A stretch of 21,847 nt of DNA from CAZLQG01 sp964561655. GTDB taxonomy: Bacteria; Patescibacteriota; Doudnabacteria; UBA920. The position numbers were made by a program, and so were the translations under genes. The notes beneath the pieces were generated by a model that saw nothing but the letters and a program-made list of their open reading frames with translations, was not told the DNA's origin and made no database searches. Shown piece after piece: positions 11,855 through 17,997 of this stretch. Numbering within the stretch: position 1 is the first letter of the stretch; every line of letters starts with the position of its first letter. The DNA lies in the NCBI GenBank assembly GCA_964561655.1, contig CAZLQG010000017.1, positions 1 through 21,847 of the forward strand, written 5' to 3'.

Positions 11855-13585
11855 TTAATTTCTTGTTGGAGGGACCTGGAAATAATTTAAAATAAACTGG
11901 GCAATTTCGCCGAAGGCTGGAGCGGCAGTACTCTCGGCGAATCTGACCGTGCGCGGATGATCTATCCTCACCAACATCAAAAACCTCGGATTCTCCACGG
12001 GCCCAAATCCAATAAATGAACCAATATTAATGTTTTCTTCGTAGCCTTTGACGTCTTTTTTTGACACCTGCGCAGTACCGGTTTTGCCGGCAATAAAATA
12101 ACCGGGCACAGCCGCTTTTGTTCCGTGTCCGCTCTCCACCACATTTACCAACATAGCGGAAAGTTTATTGGCAGTTTCTTTAGAAATTACTTCGTCCACA
12201 ACTTGCGCTTGGGTTTTTTCCACGCTACCGTCCGGATGGATTTTTGACTGCACCAAAAATGGACGCATCATTTTTCCCTGGTTGGCAATTGCGGTAAAAG
12301 CCTGAACCAATTGAATCGGGGTAACGGAAATGCCCTGACCAAAACTCGCGGTATGAAAATTAACTTTAATATTCGCCTTTAAGTTATCTAAATTTCCCAC
12401 GCTCTCCGGCAGTTCAATGCCTGTCTCCTTCCCAAAACCGAATTTTTTTACGTAATCATAAAATTTCTGATTACCGATTTGTTCTTTGGCGAAAATCGCT
12501 CCGGTATTTAAAGACATCTCTAAAACTTTTGTCATTGTCTGCTCGCCGTGCGCTTCGTTGTCTGAGTTCTTGATTTTATAGCCGTCAATTTCCACTACGC
12601 CCTCATCCACGTAAGTTGTATCCGGATCTACCGCGCCTTCGTTTAAAGCCGCGGCCATGGTAATCGGCTTGAACACGCTTCCCGGCTCATAATTCCCGAC
12701 CACCGCGCGGCTTGAAAACAGCGCCGGATCTTCCACTGTGTTATACTGGTTCGGGTCAAAATCCGGAAAATTCGCTATGGCTAAAATAGCGCCGCTTGAA
12801 GGGTCAACCACAATTACCGTGCCTCCGTCGGCCTGGTGCTGCTCCACGGTTTTTTTTAAGACCTGCTCTGCTTTGAACTGGATGTTTTTGTCTATGCTTA
12901 AAATTAAATTTGCGCCGTCCACGGCCGGAACAAGCTCCCTTTTGCCGCCAAAAATCCATGCGCCGGCAGAATCTTTTTCTTCCGTAATACTACCATATTG
13001 CCCTGCCAGCTCTTTTTCAAAATACCTCTCCAGGCCGTAAAGCCCTTCCTTGTAGTCTGTCCTGAAACCTATGAACCCCAAAGTCTGGCTTAAGAGATTT
13101 TTTTCCGGGTACACCCTGGTAGTTTCGGAATCAAAATGAATTCCGGACAACTCCAAGGCTTTTATTTTTTCCACTTCAGCATCCGAGAGTTGTTTTTTTA
13201 ACGGTACGTACTTCCTTTTTATATCACTGATTTTTTCCAGTACTTCAGATTCTTCTAAGGATAAAGCTTCGCTCAAACTTTTGGAGGTCTTTTGAACATC
13301 CTGGATTTCCTCGGGCACGGCAAATACCAAATATTTTTCTATGTTCGTAGCTACTGGAAAAGTTTCTTCGTTAAATCTATCTACCAATTTTATTTCTCCC
13401 CTTGTCGGCTGCAACTTTTTAAAATAACTGTATTGATCCTCCGCGAGCTCCCTGGTTTCGCTGCCTTGAATTACCTGCAGGGCAAAAAGCCGAAAAGTAA
13501 TCAACAAAAACATTAATAACAAAAAAACAGTCACCAAGGCTGTTCGTTTTGTAAAAGTGTCCGGTTTTAGTTTGGTCCTTATCAT
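11855..13585 (-). CDS. ftsI: Class B penicillin-binding protein (FtsI/PBP2 transpeptidase)
   Basis: 576 residues. A short cytoplasmic tip leads to one membrane anchor (about 14-38), then the dimerisation/pedestal domain (about 55-220, with TRGEI at 61-65 as in class B PBPs). The transpeptidase domain has the three penicillin-binding motifs: S303-V-F-K306 (EPGSVFKP), S358-L-N360, and K501-T-G503 (AGKTGTAQ). It crosslinks septal peptidoglycan. There is no PASTA domain, so it is closer to FtsI/PBP3 than to PBP2x types that carry them. It is the last gene of mraZ-rsmH-ftsL-ftsI, 126 bp after the FtsL-like gene. That spacer is AT-rich, with a short direct repeat (atacagata) near 13605-13620. Confidence 0.95.
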   Translation of the reverse strand: MIRTKLKPDTFTKRTALVTVFLLLMFLLITFRLFALQVIQGSETRELAEDQYSYFKKLQPTRGEIKLVDRFNEETFPVATNIEKYLVFAVPEEIQDVQKTSKSLSEALSLEESEVLEKISDIKRKYVPLKKQLSDAEVEKIKALELSGIHFDSETTRVYPEKNLLSQTLGFIGFRTDYKEGLYGLERYFEKELAGQYGSITEEKDSAGAWIFGGKRELVPAVDGANLILSIDKNIQFKAEQVLKKTVEQHQADGGTVIVVDPSSGAILAIANFPDFDPNQYNTVEDPALFSSRAVVGNYEPGSVFKPITMAAALNEGAVDPDTTYVDEGVVEIDGYKIKNSDNEAHGEQTMTKVLEMSLNTGAIFAKEQIGNQKFYDYVKKFGFGKETGIELPESVGNLDNLKANIKVNFHTASFGQGISVTPIQLVQAFTAIANQGKMMRPFLVQSKIHPDGSVEKTQAQVVDEVISKETANKLSAMLVNVVESGHGTKAAVPGYFIAGKTGTAQVSKKDVKGYEENINIGSFIGFGPVENPRFLMLVRIDHPRTVRFAESTAAPAFGEIAQFILNYFQVPPTRN

Positions 13586-13711
13586 ATATATTTGATGTTG
13601 ATATACAGATACATACAGATAAAACGGATAATACTGATTTTATTCTTAGAAAAATATCCGTATTGTCAATATCATTTATATTCAGACCAGTATATCAGCA
13701 TCATATTTACT

Positions 13712-14077
13712 TTATCTTTGCGAATACTGAGCCGTCTGCACGAATCTGGCCGAATCAATGGACACAAAATTTGAGTCTGCCAAATCGGTTTCTATATTCA
13801 CAATAGAGGAAGCCTCGGAAATCTTCAAGGTCATCTGCCGGTTTTTTTCCGTAAGCAGGCTTAATTTTTTTTGCTGCTGTTTTATTTCGTAACCGGTAGA
13901 AGCATAGCTGTTCACCCCGGAAATATAGTTCATCAACAAAACCAGCATAAAAACTAAAAGTATTGAAGACAGCCAAAACCAGGCCCCTCGTTTTTCCACA
14001 AGATAATGCCTTCTCTTTTTAGAATTGATTAAAAGCGCCTCCGCAAAAAAATCACCTAACCTTAAAGTTTTTAACAT
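13712..14077 (-). CDS. ftsL: FtsL-like cell division protein
   Basis: 121 residues with FtsL topology: a basic cytoplasmic tip (about 1-30), one membrane segment (about 32-52, WFWLSSILLVFMLVLLMNYI), then a helical region (about 62-95, GYEIKQQQKKLSLLTEKNRQ) that is likely a coiled coil, and a short tail. FtsL sequences are poorly conserved, so the call rests on size, topology and position between rsmH and ftsI, where ftsL always lies. FtsL bridges FtsB/FtsQ to the FtsW-FtsI septal synthase and activates it. Confidence 0.8.
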   Translation of the reverse strand: MLKTLRLGDFFAEALLINSKKRRHYLVEKRGAWFWLSSILLVFMLVLLMNYISGVNSYASTGYEIKQQQKKLSLLTEKNRQMTLKISEASSIVNIETDLADSNFVSIDSARFVQTAQYSQR

Positions 14078-14095
14078 AATTTGATAGTTTTATTT

Positions 14096-15088
14096 TTATT
14101 TTATTTTGATTATAGCTCTAAGTTTTGCCGGCTTGCTTCTGGGATTAAGTTTAATTTCTTTTTCACTCGCTACTATTGGCTTTTTACTGACTAATTTAGC
14201 TTCCGGACTTCTGCCGCATTTACATATAGGAAATTCAGGCGGGCATACGCACCCTTTGCATAGTTTCGTAAAATATTGCTTGACCATTCTGTCTTCCAGA
14301 GAATGAAAGCTGATAACTGCCAACCTGCCGTCGCTCGCTAAAAAATTAAACGCTTTCGGCAAAAATTCCTGCAAATTCTCCAGCTCGTGGTTTACCGCAA
14401 TCCTTAAAGCTTGGAAAATTCTTCTGGCGTTGTCATCACTTTTATGTTTAATCGGCTTCGGTAACGCGCCTTTAATAATTTGATAAAGATCCGTAGTATA
14501 TTTTATCTCTTGGCTATTGGCTCTTGACTGGATAATTTTTTTTGCTATTTGCCTGCTGAACTTTTCTTCCCCGTATTCCTGAAAAATTCTAATTAGTTGC
14601 TTTTCATCATAATTATTCAAAATAAATCTCGCATCAATCCCGTCACCGCTCTTGTCAAACCGCATATCCAGAATTTCTTTTTTCTGGAAACTCAAGCCTC
14701 TTCCGCTTTCGTCCAACTGATACGATGAGAAACCTAAATCCGCGACTATGCCATTTACTCTTGATATCTTATAATGTCTAACTATTTTATCTATGTCTTT
14801 GAAATTACCCTGATGTAAAATTAAAGATTTAGGATTTGGAATTTGGAATTTGGAATTTGTTTGTGATTTGTTATTTGTAATTTGTAATTTAATGTTGTCT
14901 ATTGCTGCTTCGTCTAAATCAATCGCTATAACTTTACCGGCTGGAGCAGTCTTTTGAAGCAGCGCCCTACTGTAACCTCCCCCGCCAAGCGTCGCGTCAA
15001 CAAAATTCTCTCCCGGCTTCGGAGCAAGGCAATCCAGAACTTCCGGGAGCAAAACAGGTTGGTGAAAATATCTCTGGCCATTGTTCAA
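14096..15088 (-). CDS. rsmH: 16S rRNA (cytosine-N4)-methyltransferase RsmH
   Basis: 330 residues. It opens FHQPVLLPEVLDCL as usual. The SAM-binding motif I is DATLGGGGYS (31-40), IAIDLDEAAID is motif II, and ADLGFSSYQLDESGRGLSFQ followed by DMRFDKSG are the catalytic-domain signatures. NARRIFQALRIAVNHEL and VISFHSLEDRMVKQYF are also typical. The enzyme N4-methylates C1402 of 16S rRNA in the decoding site. Oddity: residues 67-88 (KLQITNNKSQ and TNSKFQIPNPKS) are encoded by an AT-rich 7-bp tandem repeat (14827-14890), inserted in the loop after motif II. The family has no such sequence there. A cysteine-rich segment near the C-terminus (CKGCVCPPEFPICKCG) is normal for the family. Confidence 0.96.
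   Translation of the reverse strand: MNNGQRYFHQPVLLPEVLDCLAPKPGENFVDATLGGGGYSRALLQKTAPAGKVIAIDLDEAAIDNIKLQITNNKSQTNSKFQIPNPKSLILHQGNFKDIDKIVRHYKISRVNGIVADLGFSSYQLDESGRGLSFQKKEILDMRFDKSGDGIDARFILNNYDEKQLIRIFQEYGEEKFSRQIAKKIIQSRANSQEIKYTTDLYQIIKGALPKPIKHKSDDNARRIFQALRIAVNHELENLQEFLPKAFNFLASDGRLAVISFHSLEDRMVKQYFTKLCKGCVCPPEFPICKCGRSPEAKLVSKKPIVASEKEIKLNPRSKPAKLRAIIKIK
14827..14890. repeat. 7-bp tandem repeat array inside rsmH
   Basis: Units read ATTTAGG, ATTTGGA three times, one 11-bp unit (ATTTGTTTGTG), ATTTGTT, ATTTGTA twice, then ATTTA. The array is in frame with rsmH and keeps the gene open. Similar short-unit repeats occur in the spacers at 2860-2937, 15140-15189 and 17966-17993. Confidence 0.9.
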
Positions 15089-15139
15089 TTTTATTTTCCG
15101 ATGAATTTTTGTCTTTATTTATTTTGAAGATGCTCTATT

Positions 15140-15189
15140 AATCATGATCAATCTTGCGCAATCTTGGTCATTCCTGATCAATCATTCTA
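15140..15189. repeat. 10-bp degenerate tandem repeat between mraZ and rsmH
   Basis: Five consecutive 10-bp units: AATCATGATC, AATCTTGCGC, AATCTTGGTC, ATTCCTGATC and AATCATTCTA. They fill most of the 98-bp spacer between mraZ and rsmH, and the last unit ends in the mraZ stop region. Low-complexity spacers of this kind are characteristic of this genome. Confidence 0.75.
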
Positions 15190-15618
15190 GACTCCTAAAC
15201 TTCCTAATTGTTCCGCAATGGCATTGCTCTGCTTTTCGGTCTGCGACTTATATTTCTTCCACAAGTCTTCGCTCCAGATTTCCACACGATTATAAAGCCC
15301 GGCGAACACTAAGCGTTTTTTAATTTTGGCAAACTCCTGCAAATAATTAGGGATCACTACCCTGCCCTGCTTGTCCATTTCGCAGTCCATTGCCCCGGCA
15401 AGCATCAGACGTGAAAAAGCTCGCGTATTAGCAGTGGCTATAGGGAGACTAGCCAATTTTTCCGCAAGCTTCTTCCATTCTTCCAGGGTATATAAAAACA
15501 AAGAGTTATCCAGACCTCTAGTAATGACTACCTTTGACTTAAGCTGTCCTCTGAATTTAGCCGGAATAGCGACCCGCCCCTTTTCGTCTATACTGGCCTG
15601 ATATTCGCCTATGAACAT
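15187..15618 (-). CDS. mraZ: Transcriptional regulator MraZ
   Basis: 143 residues with two SpoVT/AbrB-like halves. The first has the opening MFIGEYQASIDEKGRVAIPA and the second CEMDKQGRVVIPNYLQEFA; these DxxGRxxIP motifs are the family signature. MraZ multimers bind tandem repeats upstream of their own gene and repress the division and cell wall cluster. Here such repeats (15705-15749) lie just downstream of a strong promoter, so self-regulation is likely. The start at 15618 is the conserved MFIGEY. No Shine-Dalgarno sequence precedes it, and the ATG is part of a potential 9-bp stem (15613-15621 with 15681-15689). It is the first gene of the short cluster mraZ-rsmH-ftsL-ftsI. Confidence 0.96.
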   Translation of the reverse strand: MFIGEYQASIDEKGRVAIPAKFRGQLKSKVVITRGLDNSLFLYTLEEWKKLAEKLASLPIATANTRAFSRLMLAGAMDCEMDKQGRVVIPNYLQEFAKIKKRLVFAGLYNRVEIWSEDLWKKYKSQTEKQSNAIAEQLGSLGV

Positions 15619-15689
15619 ATATCACATAACATGGAACACACAGCAAACAACAGATAATTTAAATGTTATGTATTATATGCTATATGTTC
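15613..15689 (-). promoter_or_regulatory. mraZ: Potential stem-loop hiding the mraZ start codon
   Basis: In the mraZ mRNA, GAACAUAUA (from 15681-15689) can pair with UAUAUGUUC (15613-15621), which contains the AUG. A second 9-bp stem, ACAUAACAU with AUGUUAUGU (15663-15671 with 15624-15632), stacks inside. The loop is about 30 nt and one asymmetric internal loop separates the stems. The low GC content makes it weak, so it could act as a temperature-sensitive or protein-stabilised switch. No experiment is implied. Confidence 0.45.
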
Positions 15690-15704
15690 TATAATTTTAT
15701 TTAT

Positions 15705-15749
15705 CCACAATTCTTCCCACTTATCCCCACTTTTATCCACTTTCTACCA
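15705..15749 (-). promoter_or_regulatory. Putative MraZ operator: 10-bp-spaced TGG repeats
   Basis: On the minus strand TGGTAGAAAG, TGGATAAAAG, TGGGGATAAG and TGGGAAGAAT follow each other at exactly 10-bp intervals (TGG at 15749, 15739, 15729, 15719), with a fifth TGG 12 bp further. Known MraZ sites are TGGGN-type repeats spaced one helical turn apart next to mraZ. The position, just after the transcription start, suits repression. Read on the plus strand, the same bases also contain the DnaA box TTATCCACA (15701-15709) and near matches, so an origin-related role is a rival reading. Confidence 0.7.
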
Positions 15750-15759
15750 TTTCACAGTT

Positions 15760-15788
15760 ATTATATACCACAAAAAGCCACAGGTCAA
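15760..15788 (-). promoter_or_regulatory. Promoter of the mraZ-rsmH-ftsL-ftsI cluster
   Basis: On the minus strand TTGACC (15788-15783) and TATAAT (15765-15760) are separated by exactly 17 bp, nearly the sigma-70 consensus. Transcription would start near 15753, just before the TGG repeats, leaving a leader of about 135 nt to the mraZ ATG. Confidence 0.8.
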
Positions 15789-15802
15789 AACCAGCCAAAT
15801 AA

Positions 15803-15832
15803 AAATTTACCGCTTAAAAAAGCGGTAAATTT
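15803..15832 (-). terminator. Strong terminator after the TrmH-family gene
   Basis: AAATTTACCGCTT and AAGCGGTAAATTT are a perfect 13-bp inverted repeat with an AAAA loop, and T-rich sequence follows on both strands. It ends the operon that finishes at 16023 and insulates the mraZ promoter. The space from 15841 to 16022 holds no gene. It is very AT-rich and contains a 10-bp inverted repeat (15914-15923 with 15932-15941) and a DnaA-box-like ATATCCACA at 15847-15855. Confidence 0.85.
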
Positions 15833-15913
15833 ATTTTGTTACAATTATATCCACAAAAAAACTAAAAATTTCTTAAAATTACATCATTTTATTTTGCTTT
15901 AAACAAATATAGG

Positions 15914-15941
15914 TATAAGTATAGATATATTTATACTTATA
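15914..15941. repeat. 10-bp inverted repeat in AT-rich spacer
   Basis: TATAAGTATA (15914-15923) and TATACTTATA (15932-15941) are exact inverses, 8 nt apart. It is A/T-only apart from one G or C per arm, so it could be a weak hairpin or a protein-binding site. It lies 80 bp downstream of the TrmH-family gene. Confidence 0.6.
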
Positions 15942-16022
15942 TTTTTATAAATAATTTAATATCCGGTCGTATTGCAGAAAATTAAGCTAATTAAAAACAG
16001 GGAGCCAAAAAAGCCGGCAGCA

Positions 16023-16541
16023 TCAATTCAGCCATTTGGACATTTCATAAGCCGCGATGCCAAAAGCTACGGAAACGTTAAGGCTTTCCTTTTTCCCTTT
16101 AATGGGAATTTCCACAATTTTATCGCAAAGCTGCAAAATTTTTTTATTAATCCCCTTTCTTTCCTCTCCGAGTATCAGCGCCATACCGTATTTTAATACT
16201 TCAATTAAAGTTTGAGCTCGCCTGGAACTTACAGATATTGATCCTTTGATATTGTTTTCCAACCCTATAATTTTTATTCCCTCTAATCTTAAATCTCTAA
16301 TCAGTTTAATCGCCGAAGACTTGTATTCCCAACCCACAAACTCTTCCGCTCCCAAAGCAACCTTATTTATCTTTAATCGATGCTTGGCAAGCTTTGGCGT
16401 AGGAGTATAACCGGTTAAATAAATTTTGGAAACCCCAAAAGCATCCGCCGTGCGAAAAATTGAGCCAACATTAAACAGCGAACGAATATTGTGGGCAATA
16501 ACGTAAAATCGATTTTTATTAGTTCGGGGCATTCGTATCAT
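16023..16541 (-). CDS. TrmH/SpoU-family RNA 2'-O-methyltransferase
   Basis: 172 residues, the minimal SPOUT methyltransferase of the TrmH/SpoU family. Motif 1 is NIRSLFNVGSIFRTADAFGV (18-37), motif 2 is ALILGEERKGI, and motif 3 is IPIKGKKESLNVSVAFGIAA; together they form the trefoil-knot SAM site. It methylates the 2'-OH of a ribose in tRNA or rRNA. The small size, with no substrate-binding N-domain, resembles TrmL-like enzymes, but its own target cannot be read from sequence. The gene overlaps the previous one by 23 bp; Met4 (16532) is an alternative start. It is the last gene of the RR-PPC-YdjM-TrmH run and is followed by a strong terminator. Confidence 0.92.
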   Translation of the reverse strand: MIRMPRTNKNRFYVIAHNIRSLFNVGSIFRTADAFGVSKIYLTGYTPTPKLAKHRLKINKVALGAEEFVGWEYKSSAIKLIRDLRLEGIKIIGLENNIKGSISVSSRRAQTLIEVLKYGMALILGEERKGINKKILQLCDKIVEIPIKGKKESLNVSVAFGIAAYEMSKWLN

Positions 16542-17040
16542 TTTTTCTTTTTTTGAGAATCAAAAACCAAAACAAATAAATAAACACCAAAAGGCCGTAG
16601 TTGATAATCATAAACCCAGGCGCAGCCCATTGGATGCCATGGCTAAAATGATAGTTAGAAATTGGATACAAAAATGGGGTTTCATAAAAATCTACATGGG
16701 TAAGAATATCTATTAAAATATGCAAGGCCCAACCAAACATTGGCCAGTAAATACGTCCTTTTCTGATGGCCGTGATGATTATCAAAGTAAAAATAAATAT
16801 AACCAAACTGTGTGTAAAATTATACGAATTTTCCGCCCAGCGAAACATCCACAAACTGGAATTAAAAAGCTCGGGCGAAAAATTCTTGCCTACAATGAAT
16901 AAATACAAAGTCGCCGGAGCAAACGAGGCAATGTCGGGCAAAATGCCAAAAAGAACCGCGAGATAGCGGTTTTTTTTATTGTTTTTGTATTTTTTATAGA
17001 AGACCGTGTTCGTCCACAGCCCGTGAGCTAAAATATCCAT
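16519..17040 (-). CDS. YdjM/DUF457-like membrane-bound metal-dependent hydrolase
   Basis: 173 residues. It opens with MDILAHGLWT, and further His/Asp-bearing motifs follow (GILPDIASF, NFTHSLVIF, WALHILIDILTH, FSHGIQW). These lie at the ends of about four to five membrane helices, as in the YdjM/DUF457 family of predicted inner-membrane metal-dependent hydrolases. The conserved His and Asp residues are the likely metal ligands. Biochemical function of the family is poorly known. Three bp separate it from the PPC-domain gene upstream, and it overlaps the TrmH gene downstream. A terminator-like hairpin (16954-16971) sits inside its early coding region. Confidence 0.82.
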   Translation of the reverse strand: MDILAHGLWTNTVFYKKYKNNKKNRYLAVLFGILPDIASFAPATLYLFIVGKNFSPELFNSSLWMFRWAENSYNFTHSLVIFIFTLIIITAIRKGRIYWPMFGWALHILIDILTHVDFYETPFLYPISNYHFSHGIQWAAPGFMIINYGLLVFIYLFWFLILKKRKNDTNAPN

Positions 17041-17043
17041 AAT

Positions 17044-17475
17044 TTAATCAAATAACTTCAAATTCCACTCTGGATTATTCTTGCGTTCCAAATTGCCGTC
17101 CATCTTAATTAAAAATATTTCGCAGGTAACAAGCGTTACCAGTTTAAAAACGTGGCCGCCAAGCGTGGTAAAATCGTTCCTGCCAAACATTCCATGAGCG
17201 TGAATAGCAGGTTTTCCTTCGACCATACTGCCATTACCAATTAAAGAAATTACTTCCAATTCTTCTAAATAAGGTTTTTTGCGGTACTCTTTTAAATGCT
17301 GGTTGTAATACCCAAGTTCCACTTCCGAGGTGCTGCCGATGCCATTGAACGCGCAGGCGGTTATTTTTTGCTCTTCCATAAATTTAGAAATGCCGGCAAA
17401 GACTTCATCGCCTTTGTCAAAACGAAACATAAAGCGCCTGCCATTTTGTAACACTATTTTCATTGCGTAATGCAA
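17044..17475 (-). CDS. PPC/DUF296 domain protein
   Basis: 143 residues of a single PPC (DUF296, PD1-like) domain: GRRFMFRFDKGDEVFAGISK at the front, TACAFNGIGSTSEVELGYYN in the middle, then GKPAIHAHGMFGRND and TLGGHVF, the conserved His/Gly core of the trimeric fold. In plants this domain accompanies AT-hooks and mediates trimer formation. Bacterial single-domain versions are small soluble proteins of unknown role, often annotated as DNA-binding by transfer. No AT-hook is present here. Start alternatives are 17475 and Met5 at 17463; neither has a clear ribosome site. It lies 12 bp after the response regulator. Confidence 0.88.
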   Translation of the reverse strand: MHYAMKIVLQNGRRFMFRFDKGDEVFAGISKFMEEQKITACAFNGIGSTSEVELGYYNQHLKEYRKKPYLEELEVISLIGNGSMVEGKPAIHAHGMFGRNDFTTLGGHVFKLVTLVTCEIFLIKMDGNLERKNNPEWNLKLFD

Positions 17476-17487
17476 AACTTACAAATA

Positions 17488-17871
17488 CTAACTCAGCGTT
17501 ATATCACGGCTTAAAACATCCTTCACTTTTTGGACAATGTCGTCCATAGACTGGTCGCTTTTAAGCAAATAGTCCACTGCCCCGGCTTCCACGATTTTAC
17601 TGATAGTCTCAACATCCCCAACATTGGTCAAAACAACTACCGGCACCTTAGCAGTCTGGGGGTTGGCTTTAAGCTCCCAAAGCACAGCAATGCCGTCTAG
17701 CTTAGGCATTAAAATATCCAGCAAAACCAAATCCGGCTGGCTTTGCTTAATTTTATTTAAAGCTTCCTCGCCGTCGTAAGCTACATCGGTCTCGTAATTG
17801 GCGGCTTTTAGTGCATCTACCAAAGAGCCGGAAATAAGCTTATCATCTTCGGCGACTAAAATTTTTGCCAT
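17488..17871 (-). CDS. Single-domain response regulator (CheY-like)
   Basis: 127 residues forming only a receiver domain. The acidic pair is D9-D10 (ILVAEDDK), the phospho-acceptor is D52 (LVLLDILMP), the switch Thr is T82 (VLTNVG), and the Lys is K104 (YLLKSD). With no output domain it must act by binding another protein. It has a strong Shine-Dalgarno sequence (AAAGGAG, about 6 nt before the ATG). It lies directly downstream of the hybrid-sensor kinase gene (126 bp), its likely partner, and upstream of the PPC, YdjM-like and TrmH genes. Confidence 0.95.
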   Translation of the reverse strand: MAKILVAEDDKLISGSLVDALKAANYETDVAYDGEEALNKIKQSQPDLVLLDILMPKLDGIAVLWELKANPQTAKVPVVVLTNVGDVETISKIVEAGAVDYLLKSDQSMDDIVQKVKDVLSRDITLS

Positions 17872-17965
17872 GTTTAACTCCTTTCGTCGTAAATTTCAAG
17901 ATCCAAGATGCCAAGGTTCCAAACAATTTAAATTCTAAATAAATCTTTTATTTATAAATTTAGTT

Positions 17966-17993
17966 TTATTTGGTTCTTGTTATTTGGTTCTTG
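17966..17993. repeat. 14-bp tandem duplication before the response regulator gene
   Basis: TTATTTGGTTCTTG occurs twice in tandem (17966-17979, 17980-17993), followed by a partial third copy (GTTCTTA) that forms the kinase stop codon. The left half of the spacer (17895-17930) holds roughly complementary units (CAAGATCCAAGATGCCAAGG), so the spacer may fold into a long imperfect hairpin. Confidence 0.8.
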
Positions 17994-17997
17994 GTTC

